This document shows, one piece after another, positions 9,855 to 17,689 of a stretch of DNA of 64,000 bases (position 1 is its first letter; each line of letters begins with the position of its first letter). A program made the translations under genes and the position numbers. The stretch lies in the NCBI RefSeq assembly GCF_011806575.1, contig NZ_JAATOO010000002.1:124001-188000 (forward strand), given 5' to 3'. Origin of the DNA: Vibrio hepatarius (GTDB lineage Bacteria; Pseudomonadota; Gammaproteobacteria; Enterobacterales; Vibrionaceae). The notes under the pieces are model-generated. The model saw only the letters and a program-made list of their open reading frames with translations. It was not told where the DNA came from and ran no database searches.

Positions 9855-10625
9855 TTATGAACGAAGACCAATCCCGCGAGTAACCAAGTAGTGCGCTATC
9901 GCGTAAAGAGCGATAACAAACACACCTAGCACGCCAAATGAGGTTACGATACCCACATCGGAAACCCCCAAAAAGCCGTAACGGAACGCGTTCACCATGT
10001 ACACGATCGGGTTTATTTTCGACACCCCCTGCCAGAATTCAGGCAACAAGCTAATCGAGTAAAACACCCCACCGAGATAGGTCAACGGCGTCAAAACGAA
10101 CGTCGGAATAATCGAGATATCATCAAACGTTTTAGCGTAAACCGCGTTAATAAGACCGCCGAGAGCGAACACTACCGATGTCATAAAGACCGTCGCCACT
10201 ATGATTCCCCAGTGCTCCACCTGCAAGTCGACAAACAGCAATGACACACAAGTAACGATCGCACCAACTAGCAGACCACGTGTCACACCACCCATCACGT
10301 AACCGGCAATGATCACGTAATTTGGCACCGGCGCCACCAGCAATTCTTCAATATTTTTCTGCAGCTTAGCGCTGAAAAACGACGAAGCCACATTCGAGTA
10401 CGAGTTGGTGATCACCGACATCATGATAAGTCCAGGAACAATATATTCCATGTAGCTGAAACCGTTCATTTCACCAATTCGCGAACCAATCAGATTACCG
10501 AAAATGATGAAATAGAGCGTCATAGTGATCGCTGGCGGAACTAAGGTCTGCACCCAGATACGGGTAAAGCGAGTGACCTCTTTATTTAATAGGCTACAAA
10601 ATGCAGTCCAATACAAACGGTACAT
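9855..10625 (-). CDS. yadH: ABC-2 type transporter permease
   Basis: Inner-membrane permease of an ABC exporter, 256 residues with about six hydrophobic segments and the ABC-2 signature region (YLGGVFYSISLLPEFWQGVSKINPIVYMVNAFRYGFLG). The start abuts the stop of the ATPase gene with no gap, so they form one operon. E. coli YadH is the homologue and the yadGH-can-hpt neighbourhood is also shared. The substrate is not known from sequence; this subfamily includes lipid, polysaccharide and drug exporters. Confidence 0.92.
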   Translation of the reverse strand: MYRLYWTAFCSLLNKEVTRFTRIWVQTLVPPAITMTLYFIIFGNLIGSRIGEMNGFSYMEYIVPGLIMMSVITNSYSNVASSFFSAKLQKNIEELLVAPVPNYVIIAGYVMGGVTRGLLVGAIVTCVSLLFVDLQVEHWGIIVATVFMTSVVFALGGLINAVYAKTFDDISIIPTFVLTPLTYLGGVFYSISLLPEFWQGVSKINPIVYMVNAFRYGFLGVSDVGIVTSFGVLGVFVIALYAIAHYLVTRGIGLRS

Positions 10626-11540
10626 CTACTTGCTCCCCTCTCTGACAATACTGACGAACAACTCTTCTAAACGGTTGGCTTTGTTGCGCATCGACAGGAC
10701 TCTAATGCCCTGCTCGCTAAGTTGAGCAAAAATGTCGTTTAAACCTTTGGTCTTCTCGATTTCGATCTCCAGCGATCCTGAATTCATTTTCTGCGCAACC
10801 ACACCTTCTAAAGTTGGTTCCGGCGAACCATCCTCTAGGTCGAGGATAAAGGTTTCGACTTGCAGCTTACTGAGCAGATTCTTCATCGTGGTGTTTTCAA
10901 TCAACTCACCCTTGTTGATGATGCCGATGTTGCGACACAGCATTTCGGCTTCTTCTAGGTAGTGAGTCGTGAGGATAATAGTTATCCCCTGCTGGTTGAT
11001 CTCTTTGAGGAATTGCCACATTGAGCGACGCAGTTCGATATCGACCCCCGCGGTTGGCTCATCGAGGATCAGCAACTGTGGCTCATGCATCAAAGCGCGT
11101 GCGATCATCAATCGACGTTTCATACCGCCAGATAGATTTCTTGAACGTTCGCTACGTTTTTCCCAAAGATCGAGCTTTTTAAGATACTTTTCTGCTCTTT
11201 GCTTCGCTAAAGACTTAGGTACACCGTAGTAACCCGCTTGCTGCAACACGATCTGTTCGACCGTTTCAAACTGGTTAAAGTTAAATTCTTGTGGCACGAG
11301 ACCCAGATTTTGCTTAGCCAATTCCAGCTCTTTATCGATATCATGACCGAAGACGGTCACCTTACCTGAGGTTTTGTTAACCAACGAGGAAATCACGCCG
11401 ATCGTTGTCGATTTACCCGCGCCGTTCGGGCCTAACAAAGCGTAGAAATCGCCTTTTTCAACGTTTAGGCTCACCCCTTTTAGCGCTTCAAAACCGCCGG
11501 CATAAGTTTTGCGGAGCTGTTCAATTTCCAGTGCGTACAT
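10626..11540 (-). CDS. yadG: ABC transporter ATP-binding protein
   Basis: Nucleotide-binding subunit partnered with the adjacent permease, 304 residues. Walker A GPNGAGKST at about 37-45, ABC signature LSGGMKRRL near 138, Walker B LLILDEPTAG and the H-loop TTHYLEEAE are all intact. A ~70-residue C-terminal extension after the ATPase core is typical of DrrA/CcmA-like export ATPases. The gene precedes yadH directly. An unusual AT-rich inverted repeat lies 90-130 bp upstream of its start and could regulate it. Confidence 0.93.
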   Translation of the reverse strand: MYALEIEQLRKTYAGGFEALKGVSLNVEKGDFYALLGPNGAGKSTTIGVISSLVNKTSGKVTVFGHDIDKELELAKQNLGLVPQEFNFNQFETVEQIVLQQAGYYGVPKSLAKQRAEKYLKKLDLWEKRSERSRNLSGGMKRRLMIARALMHEPQLLILDEPTAGVDIELRRSMWQFLKEINQQGITIILTTHYLEEAEMLCRNIGIINKGELIENTTMKNLLSKLQVETFILDLEDGSPEPTLEGVVAQKMNSGSLEIEIEKTKGLNDIFAQLSEQGIRVLSMRNKANRLEELFVSIVREGSK

Positions 11541-11629
11541 ACTCTTTCTTATTGTGCTGAGTCGTGAATGGCGATTAGTCTATCGTTAGGCAAAGTTGAT
11601 TACAATTAAACCTTTCTATTTTTTTAGAA

Positions 11630-11669
11630 ATATTGATATTTAGATTGTTGAACGGTTCAATATCAATAT
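11630..11669. repeat. AT-rich inverted repeat upstream of yadG
   Basis: ATATTGATATT (11630-11640) is the exact reverse complement of AATATCAATAT (11659-11669). Inside lies a smaller palindrome TTGAA-CGG-TTCAA. Each outer arm resembles one half (TATTGATA) of the LuxR/SmcR operator consensus, but the arms are about 18 bp apart instead of adjacent. It sits 90 bp upstream of yadG and just beyond the terminator of the SulP gene. Function is unproven. Confidence 0.45.
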
Positions 11670-11682
11670 AAATCGCGGATAG

Positions 11683-11708
11683 TAAAACGCCTCAGCAAAG
11701 CCGAGGCG
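11683..11708 (-). terminator. Terminator of the SulP transporter gene
   Basis: CGCCTC (11688-11693) pairs with GAGGCG (11703-11708), and read on the minus strand the stem is followed by TTTTACT. It lies 26 bp past the stop of the SulP gene. Confidence 0.7.
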
Positions 11709-11733
11709 CAATAGTAAAGCAAGCAGGAAAAGA

Positions 11734-13404
11734 TTAAACCGCTTGGTACTGGTGTTCGTCACTATCCACGTGTTTAATCGCGGCTTTTAGCGCTTCGTAC
11801 CTGAACTTATATACGTTGTCGCTCGGAACAAGGTCGACAACGTGGAATTTTTCTAGTTGCTGACGAGTGTTTTCGTTTGGACACAGTAAGTAGACCTGAC
11901 AGTTTGCGTCCAGCGCGTCTTTGATCGCGTTCTCTAGCGCCAGACCAACCGTAACGTCAATCATAGGCACGTCGGTCAAATCGAGAATCATCACTTCGTA
12001 ATCCGAGATACTGGTGTGTTGGCGAGAGATCGCTTTCGACACACTAAAAATCATCGGCCCTGAGAGGTAGAAGAACAGTACCTTACTTCTTGCTCTGTCG
12101 AGTAACGCCCTTTCGCTGTCGGTCAGTGGTACATCGTCGTCATCGGCATCACTGATAGCTTTGACTTGACGCGCCTGTTCACGGCTAAGACGCTCAATCA
12201 CGATAACGTTGGAGATAAATACCCCAAGGCCGACCGCAACGATCAAGTCAACAAACACCGTCAGCAGCATTACGCCATACATAATCACCATGCCTTGTAC
12301 GCTGACTTTGTGGGCTCTCTGAATAAAGCTCCAATCCAGAATGTTGAAACCAACATACACAGCAATACCCGCCAGCACCGCCATTGGGATAGGTTCAGTC
12401 AAACCGCCTGCTACCAGTACCACCAACGCTAGCACCAGTGCGCGAATTACCCCAGACAACGGCGAACGCGCGCCAACCTGAATATTGGTCACCGTTCCCA
12501 TGGTTGCCCCAGCACCAGGTAAAGCACCAAACAGACCAGAAATCATGTTCGCTAAACCTTGACCTCGTAATTCTTTGTCGGAGTCATGTTCTTTACGCGT
12601 CAGAGAGTCACCAATAACCGCAGTCAAAAGCGTATCGATACATCCCAACGTACCGAGTACCAAGGCATCAATCACCATCTCAGTAAACATTTCCGCGTTA
12701 ATATGCGGTACAACCAAGCTTGGCAAGCCCGCCGGGATCTCACCAATACGGCGAATAGACTCCGAATCAAACAGGATTACCGACAGCAGCGTCACCGCGA
12801 CCAACGCGACCAACTGAGCTGGAACATACTTGCGATACTGTTGAGGGAAGAAGAACAGGATGCCCAGTGTCAGCGCACCAAGAAATAGCTCGCTGAACTT
12901 CATGTTGGCCACGGTATCCGGCAACGCAGTCAGAGTACCAACCACGCCTCCCGCAGGTGCGGCATGGCCCAGTAGTGGCGATAGCTGCAAGATAATCAAG
13001 ATAACGCCAATCCCCGACATAAAGCCGGAGATCACGCTATATGGCATCAACGTGATGTATTTTCCGAGCTTAAGCGTACCAATCAATATCTGGAATGCCC
13101 CCGCCATCATCACTACGGTAAACGTCATCGCCATGCCACTTTCCGGGTACTTCGCTACCATACTGGTTAGTACCGCGGTCATGATCACCGTCATAGGACC
13201 TGTTGGCTCAGAAATAAGGGTATTAGAACCGCCAAACAGTGAGGCAAATAAACCCACCATTATCGCGCCCCATAAACCCGCTTCAGCTCCTGCCCCTGAA
13301 GCAACACCAAATGCTAGTGCAAGCGGCAAAGAGATAATTGCGGTAGTAACACCACCAAACATATCCCCTTTGAGATTGATATCATCAAAACGACTTCCGA
13401 ACAC
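11734..13404 (-). CDS. SulP (SLC26) family anion transporter with STAS domain, probable bicarbonate uptake
   Basis: Inner-membrane SulP/SLC26 transporter, 556 residues. The N-terminal ~400 residues are a multi-pass core starting DMFGGVTTAIISLPLALAFGVASG and containing FGGSNTLISEPTGPMTVI. The last ~120 residues form a cytoplasmic STAS domain (VLFFYLSGPMIFSVS...VMILDLTDVPMIDVTVGLALENAI). SulP members move sulfate, bicarbonate or dicarboxylates. Here the gene is divergent from a beta-carbonic anhydrase across 282 bp, which favours bicarbonate, but this is inference from context; E. coli DauA, a C4-dicarboxylate carrier of similar size, is the alternative. No sulfate-assimilation gene is nearby. 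Confidence 0.88.
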   Translation of the reverse strand: MFGSRFDDINLKGDMFGGVTTAIISLPLALAFGVASGAGAEAGLWGAIMVGLFASLFGGSNTLISEPTGPMTVIMTAVLTSMVAKYPESGMAMTFTVVMMAGAFQILIGTLKLGKYITLMPYSVISGFMSGIGVILIILQLSPLLGHAAPAGGVVGTLTALPDTVANMKFSELFLGALTLGILFFFPQQYRKYVPAQLVALVAVTLLSVILFDSESIRRIGEIPAGLPSLVVPHINAEMFTEMVIDALVLGTLGCIDTLLTAVIGDSLTRKEHDSDKELRGQGLANMISGLFGALPGAGATMGTVTNIQVGARSPLSGVIRALVLALVVLVAGGLTEPIPMAVLAGIAVYVGFNILDWSFIQRAHKVSVQGMVIMYGVMLLTVFVDLIVAVGLGVFISNVIVIERLSREQARQVKAISDADDDDVPLTDSERALLDRARSKVLFFYLSGPMIFSVSKAISRQHTSISDYEVMILDLTDVPMIDVTVGLALENAIKDALDANCQVYLLCPNENTRQQLEKFHVVDLVPSDNVYKFRYEALKAAIKHVDSDEHQYQAV

Positions 13405-13514
13405 AACTCAACTCCACAATAGAACTCACCAAATTGACGCGATATACGCCGAAATGCATTGAATTACAGGTATAAACCGAATTTTAACAAACATTACCTA
13501 ACTGAGATAACTAT

Positions 13515-13541
13515 TAACGGTTAACGATCGGTTATCCGTTA
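13515..13541. repeat. Imperfect 27-bp palindrome between SulP gene and can
   Basis: TAACGG at 13515-13520 mirrors CCGTTA at 13536-13541, and the intervening bases are largely symmetric around a central CGATCG. The symmetry extends weakly outward (AACT...AGTT). Its size and symmetry suit a dimeric regulator site in a divergent promoter region, but no regulator gene is adjacent. Confidence 0.45.
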
Positions 13542-13588
13542 TAACAGTTAGTTAGGATGTCTACTAAGTTTATGTTTTTTAGCCCTTG

Positions 13589-13611
13589 AACTAGTCAGAT
13601 GAGTACTAGTT
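13589..13611. repeat. Second inverted repeat between SulP gene and can
   Basis: AACTAGT (13589-13595) and ACTAGTT (13605-13611) are exact 7-bp inverted arms around 9 bp. It lies about 75 bp upstream of the can start codon, upstream of a TATAGT hexamer at 13649-13654 that may be the can -10 element. Confidence 0.4.
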
Positions 13612-13686
13612 AGCCCATTTATTGCGAGAACGAAATTGTAACATTGTGTATAGTGAGACAAGTATTTTTTAAGGATTACTAACAAG

Positions 13687-14355
13687 ATGCCGGAAATTAA
13701 ACAGCTATTTGAAAATAACTCTAAGTGGTCTGAGTCGATCAAAGCTGAACGACCTGAATATTTTGCTAAGTTGGAACAAGGTCAAAACCCAGGTTTTCTA
13801 TGGATCGGGTGTTCAGATAGTCGCGTACCGGCGGAGCGTCTGACGGGTCTTTACTCTGGTGAATTGTTCGTCCACCGCAATGTCGCGAACCAAGTAATTC
13901 ATACCGACTTAAACTGTTTGTCTGTAGTGCAATACGCGGTTGACGTACTCAAAGTGAAACACATTATTGTGTGTGGCCATTACGGCTGTGGAGGCGTTAA
14001 CGCTGCGATCGACAATCCACAGCTAGGCTTGATCAACAACTGGTTGTTGCACATTCGTGACCTGTACTTTAAGCACCGCAGCTACTTAGATCAAATGCCT
14101 TTGGCGGATCGCGCAGATAAGCTAGGTGAGCTAAACGTTGCAGAACAGATCTATAACCTAGGCAACTCAACAATTATGCAAAATGCGTGGGAGCGTGGCC
14201 AAGATGTAGATCTGCACGGTGTGGTCTATGGTATCGGCGATGGCAAACTGGAATATTTGGGCGTACGTTCTAACTCTCGCGAAAGCCTAGATACCTCTTA
14301 CCAAAAAGCGATGGAAGAGATCTTAAACCCAGAGCACAAACTCCTCTGTCGTTAA
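13687..14355 (+). CDS. can: Beta-carbonic anhydrase, type II (allosteric)
   Basis: Interconverts CO2 and bicarbonate in the cytoplasm, 222 residues. Zinc ligands Cys42, Asp44, His98 and Cys101 match E. coli Can in both identity and numbering (GCSDSRVP and CGHYGCGGV). Trp39, Arg64 and Tyr181, the residues forming the non-catalytic bicarbonate pocket in the Haemophilus and E. coli type II enzymes, are all present, so bicarbonate/pH-dependent allosteric switching is expected. AAGGA lies 12 nt before the ATG. It is divergent from a SulP transporter and convergent with hpt. Confidence 0.96.
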   Translation: MPEIKQLFENNSKWSESIKAERPEYFAKLEQGQNPGFLWIGCSDSRVPAERLTGLYSGELFVHRNVANQVIHTDLNCLSVVQYAVDVLKVKHIIVCGHYGCGGVNAAIDNPQLGLINNWLLHIRDLYFKHRSYLDQMPLADRADKLGELNVAEQIYNLGNSTIMQNAWERGQDVDLHGVVYGIGDGKLEYLGVRSNSRESLDTSYQKAMEEILNPEHKLLCR

Positions 14356-14370
14356 GTACCGCACATTAGC

Positions 14371-14399
14371 AAAAACGCCCACATGATGTGGGCGTTTTT
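14371..14399. terminator. Bidirectional terminator between can and hpt
   Basis: A 14-bp perfect inverted repeat (five A, then CGCCCACAT, mirrored and ending in five T) spans 14371-14399 with a single-base centre. It serves the two convergent genes. Confidence 0.9.
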
Positions 14400-14404
14400 G
14401 TATC

Positions 14405-14935
14405 TTATTCCTGAGGAACAACTTTACCGATAAACGGTAGGTGGCGGTATTTTTGTGCGTAGTCGATACCCACACCAACCACAAACTCATCAGGGATTGA
14501 GAAACCAATCCAATCAACTGGAACTTCTACTTCACGACGTGAAGGCTTATCAAGCAAAGTACAAATCGCGATAGACTTTGGCTCACGTAGCGACAAGATT
14601 TCACGAATCTTGTTCAACGTATTACCGGTGTCGATGATGTCCTCAACGATCACTACATCCATTCCTTTGATATCATCATCAAGGTCTTTCAGGATACGAA
14701 CGTCGCGCGAGCTTTCCATAGTATTGCCGTAGCTAGAAGCAGTCATGAAATCGATTTTATGAGTCAGTTCGATATTACGTGCTAAGTCTGCTAAAAATAC
14801 AAATGAACCGCGCAACAGGCCTACCAGAACTAAATCTTCACTGCCTTCGTATCGAGCAGTAATTTGCTTACCAAGTTCACGTACACGTTCCTGAACCTCT
14901 TGCTCAGAAATCATTACTTCTACTGTATGTTTCAT
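14405..14935 (-). CDS. hpt: Hypoxanthine phosphoribosyltransferase
   Basis: Purine salvage: converts hypoxanthine (and guanine less well) with PRPP to IMP or GMP. 176 residues, the family length. The PRPP-binding loop is [13 protein letters not shown] at about 94-106. The flexible-loop SSYG (67-70) and the LLRGSF segment near 41-46 are also present. It ends 5 bp from the shared terminator with can, and its start faces luxR across a 297-bp gap. The hpt-luxR/hapR adjacency is characteristic of Vibrio. Confidence 0.97.
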   Translation of the reverse strand: MKHTVEVMISEQEVQERVRELGKQITARYEGSEDLVLVGLLRGSFVFLADLARNIELTHKIDFMTASSYGNTMESSRDVRILKDLDDDIKGMDVVIVEDIIDTGNTLNKIREILSLREPKSIAICTLLDKPSRREVEVPVDWIGFSIPDEFVVGVGIDYAQKYRHLPFIGKVVPQE

Positions 14936-15128
14936 ACTAATCTCGTTTATCGCGTTTAACCCAGTACCTACAGTGTAGATACTGGTTGATGGTTTTGAGC
15001 GCGTAGTTTAACACTGCATAAGAACAAGGAAAAAGTCTCAACCCTCAGAAATTCGGCAACGACAACTTAAACCATATGACATACCACACGTATATTAACA
15101 ATTATGGTTATAAAGTAACCTGAAAACA

Positions 15129-15157
15129 TTGACCTTCCGCATATGCACCATTACACT
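15129..15157 (+). promoter_or_regulatory. Sigma-70 promoter of the LuxR-type regulator
   Basis: TTGACC (15129-15134) and TACACT (15152-15157) are spaced by 17 bp and would start transcription near 15164, giving a leader of about 70 nt. The remaining ~190 bp toward hpt shows no ORF; it should hold the hpt promoter and any autoregulatory sites, which I could not pin down. Confidence 0.5.
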
Positions 15158-15207
15158 CATTATGCTTTTAAGCAAATAATAAAATACTAAATAGGGCAAA
15201 GCCCAAC

Positions 15208-15220
15208 CAACTCACTTGGC
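15208..15220 (+). promoter_or_regulatory. Predicted Qrr small-RNA pairing site in the luxR leader
   Basis: The leader segment CAACTCACTTGGC is the near-complement of the conserved Qrr sRNA core (GCCAACUGACGUUG), with one missing base and one mismatch. It directly abuts the AAGGA ribosome site (15221-15225), so pairing would mask translation initiation, as established for luxR/hapR in V. harveyi and V. cholerae. A small GGGC-AAA-GCCC hairpin (15194-15204) precedes it. Confidence 0.7.
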
Positions 15221-15232
15221 AAGGAAATTGAA

Positions 15233-15847
15233 ATGGACTCTATAGCTAAAAGGCCTCGTACGCGCCTGTCTCCTCAAAAGAGAAAACAACAACTGATGGA
15301 AATCTCATTAGAAGTGTTTGCTCGCCGAGGTATCGGTCGTGGTGGTCATGCGGATATCGCTGAAATTGCTCAAGTTTCAGTCGCAACAGTATTTAACTAC
15401 TTCCCAACTCGCGAAGATTTGGTTGATGACGTACTTAACTACGTAGTTCGCCAATTTTCTAACTTTCTTTCAGACAACATCGATCTCGATCTACACGCAA
15501 AAGAGAACCTCGCTAACCTAACATCGGCGATGGTTGAGCTTGTGGTGAATGACTGTCATTGGTTGAAAGTATGGTTTGAGTGGAGTGCGTCAACTCGTGA
15601 TGAAGTTTGGCCGCTGTTTGTTACAACCAACCGTACGAATCAGTTGTTAGTACAGAACATGTTCATCAAAGCGATTGAGCGTGGCGAAGTGTGCGACCAA
15701 CATAATCCTGCGGATTTGGCAACGTTGTTCCACGGCATCTGCTACTCACTGTTCGTACAAGCTAACCGTATCAAGAACCCTGATGCTCTAGCGACTCTGA
15801 CTCAGAGCTACCTAGATATGCTATGCATCTACAAACGTGATCACTAA
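15233..15847 (+). CDS. luxR: Quorum-sensing master regulator, LuxR/HapR/OpaR/SmcR family
   Basis: TetR-type transcription factor, 204 residues, that controls the high-cell-density regulon of vibrios (bioluminescence, proteases, biofilm, competence and others, depending on species). The N-terminal helix-turn-helix is IGRGGHADIAEIAQVSVATVFNYF (about 34-57 in total) and the ligand-pocket/dimer domain includes WLKVWFEWSASTRDEVWPLF. The N-terminal 60 residues are nearly identical to V. harveyi LuxR and V. vulnificus SmcR as I remember them. AAGGA lies 7 nt before the ATG. Expression is expected to be repressed post-transcriptionally by Qrr sRNAs. The symbol varies by species (hapR, opaR, smcR, vtpR). 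Confidence 0.97.
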   Translation: MDSIAKRPRTRLSPQKRKQQLMEISLEVFARRGIGRGGHADIAEIAQVSVATVFNYFPTREDLVDDVLNYVVRQFSNFLSDNIDLDLHAKENLANLTSAMVELVVNDCHWLKVWFEWSASTRDEVWPLFVTTNRTNQLLVQNMFIKAIERGEVCDQHNPADLATLFHGICYSLFVQANRIKNPDALATLTQSYLDMLCIYKRDH

Positions 15848-15867
15848 GATCAAGCTATAACGCACAC

Positions 15868-15896
15868 AAGGCTGATGGTAAACATCGGCCTTTTTT
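15868..15896 (+). terminator. Terminator after the LuxR-type regulator
   Basis: AAGGCTGATG (15868-15877) pairs with CATCGGCCTT (15883-15892) with one G-T wobble, followed by TTTT. It lies 20 bp past the stop codon. Confidence 0.8.
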
Positions 15897-15941
15897 ATTG
15901 CCTGAATATATCTAAACCTATCAAACTGACCGTGCCGATAT

Positions 15942-15972
15942 AAAAAAACCGCTGAACTTGTCAGCGGTTTTC
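15942..15972 (-). terminator. Terminator of lpdA
   Basis: ACCGCTGA (15948-15955) pairs with TCAGCGGT (15961-15968). On the minus strand the stem is followed by a run of seven T. It lies 19 bp past the lpdA stop. Confidence 0.85.
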
Positions 15973-15990
15973 TTCAAGCTTTAAGAAAAA

Positions 15991-17421
15991 TTACTTTTTC
16001 TTCTTAACTGCTTTTTTGTTTGGAAGATCAGTGATAGAGCCTTCAAATACTTCAGCAGCTAGACCAACAGACTCGTGAAGAGTTGGGTGAGCGTGGATAG
16101 TCAGAGCGATATCTTCTGCATCACAACCCATCTCGATCGCAAGACCGATTTCGCCAAGAAGTTCACCACCGTTAGTACCAACGATAGCACCACCGATTAC
16201 ACGATGAGTTTCTTTGTCGAAGATTAGCTTAGTCATACCATCTGCACAGTCAGATGCGATTGCACGACCTGATGCTGCCCATGGGAATGTTGCCACTTCG
16301 TACTTGATGCCTTCTTCTTTCGCTTCTTTTTCAGTCTTACCAACCCAAGCCACTTCTGGCTCAGTGTACGCAATTGAAGGGATAACTTTAGGGTCGAAGT
16401 AGTGCTTCTTACCAGAGATAACTTCAGCCGCTACGTGACCTTCATGCACACCTTTGTGAGCAAGCATTGGTTGACCAACGATATCACCGATCGCGAAGAT
16501 GTGAGGAACGTTAGTACGCATTTGCTTATCAACGTTGATGAAGCCACGCTCGTCAATTTCTAGACCCGCTTTTTCACCGTCGATCAGTTTGCCGTTTGGT
16601 ACACGACCGATAGCAACTAGAACAGCATCGTAGCGCTCTGCTTCAGCAGGTGCTTTCTTGCCTTCCATTGAAACGTAGATACCGTCTTCTTTCGCTTCAA
16701 CTGCTGTTACTTTCGTTTCTAGCATTAGCTTGAACTTGTCTTTGATACGCTTGGTGTAAACCTTAACGATATCTTTGTCTGCTGCAGGAATTACCTGGTC
16801 AAACATCTCAACAACTTCAACTTTAGAACCTAGAGAGTGGTAAACCGTACCCATTTCTAGACCGATGATACCACCACCCATGATAAGCAGTTTTTCTGGC
16901 ACTTCTTTCAGTTCAAGAGCGTCAGTAGAGTCCCAAATACGTGGGTCTTCATGCGGGATAAATGGCAGTTTGATTGGACGAGAACCAGCGGCAACGATCG
17001 CGTTGTCGAAGTTAACCACCGTTGACTCGCCTTCACCTTCCACAAGGATAGAGTTAGGGCCAGTAAACTTACCGTAACCGTTAACCACTGTTACGTTACG
17101 CATCTTAGCCATGCCGCCAAGACCGCCAGTCAGTTGGTTAACCACTTTCTCTTTCCAGATACGGATCTTGTTGATGTCTGTTTGCGGTTCGCCGAATACA
17201 ACGCCGTGCTCAGCCATCGCTTTCGCTTCTTCAATAACTTTAGAAACGTGTAGAAGTGCTTTTGATGGGATACAACCCACGTTCAGACATACACCACCTA
17301 GAGTGCTGTAACGTTCAACAAGTACAGTTTCAAGACCTAAGTCTGCACAACGGAAGGCAGCGGAGTAACCAGCAGGACCAGAACCAAGTACAACAACTTG
17401 GGCTTTAATTTCTTTGCTCAT
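15991..17421 (-). CDS. lpdA: Dihydrolipoamide dehydrogenase (E3)
   Basis: Flavoenzyme that reoxidises dihydrolipoyl groups of the pyruvate and 2-oxoglutarate dehydrogenases and the glycine cleavage system, passing electrons to NAD+. 476 residues. The FAD-binding GSGPAG is at 13-18, the redox-active disulfide is Cys45/Cys50 in GGVCLNVGCIPSK, the NAD site is GGGIIGLE near 185, and the active-site HAHPTLHE is near 450. A 268-bp gap to aceF with a hairpin suggests an additional promoter of its own, as in E. coli. It is the last gene of the pdh cluster. Confidence 0.97.
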   Translation of the reverse strand: MSKEIKAQVVVLGSGPAGYSAAFRCADLGLETVLVERYSTLGGVCLNVGCIPSKALLHVSKVIEEAKAMAEHGVVFGEPQTDINKIRIWKEKVVNQLTGGLGGMAKMRNVTVVNGYGKFTGPNSILVEGEGESTVVNFDNAIVAAGSRPIKLPFIPHEDPRIWDSTDALELKEVPEKLLIMGGGIIGLEMGTVYHSLGSKVEVVEMFDQVIPAADKDIVKVYTKRIKDKFKLMLETKVTAVEAKEDGIYVSMEGKKAPAEAERYDAVLVAIGRVPNGKLIDGEKAGLEIDERGFINVDKQMRTNVPHIFAIGDIVGQPMLAHKGVHEGHVAAEVISGKKHYFDPKVIPSIAYTEPEVAWVGKTEKEAKEEGIKYEVATFPWAASGRAIASDCADGMTKLIFDKETHRVIGGAIVGTNGGELLGEIGLAIEMGCDAEDIALTIHAHPTLHESVGLAAEVFEGSITDLPNKKAVKKKK

Positions 17422-17648
17422 TTTGACCTCTTGTAGTCATTATCCCTAACAGGCTGAGTGGGTATCGATTTTATATGTTTAAGAGTTATTCGTTTTAAAC
17501 AGTTATTTTCAGACCGCCAACAGTTTACAGAGATGTTAATGGTGTGAAAAGTAAATCAATTTAGCCTGTGAGCTAGACAACAATTCGATTGTGAAAACCC
17601 TGAACTAAGCAAGGCTGATAACCAAATTGTCCGGTAATTATTATTAGC

Positions 17649-17672
17649 AGAGGCGGCTAAATTGCCGCCTCT
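17649..17672 (-). terminator. Hairpin between aceF and lpdA
   Basis: AGAGGCGGC (17649-17657) pairs perfectly with GCCGCCTCT (17664-17672), 18 bp past the aceF stop. The minus-strand tail (GCTAATAATAATT) is only moderately U-rich. It may act as a partial terminator that lowers lpdA readthrough or as an mRNA 3' protector. The rest of the 17422-17648 gap shows no ORF. Confidence 0.5.
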
Positions 17673-17689
17673 CATTCATCTAACTTCTA

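Noticed and set aside
12860-13462. A 200-codon plus-strand open frame opposite the SulP transporter
   Set aside because: It lies wholly antisense to a clear transporter gene, has no recognisable domain, and its composition mirrors the hydrophobic codons of the real gene.
15080-15125. A LuxR autoregulatory operator upstream of the regulator gene
   Set aside because: The AT-rich TTAAC...GGTTA segment has only weak symmetry and poor agreement with the LuxR consensus.
17573-17640. A PdhR operator in front of lpdA (AATTGTCCGGTAATT)
   Set aside because: It lacks the GGT-N3-ACC core of the PdhR box.
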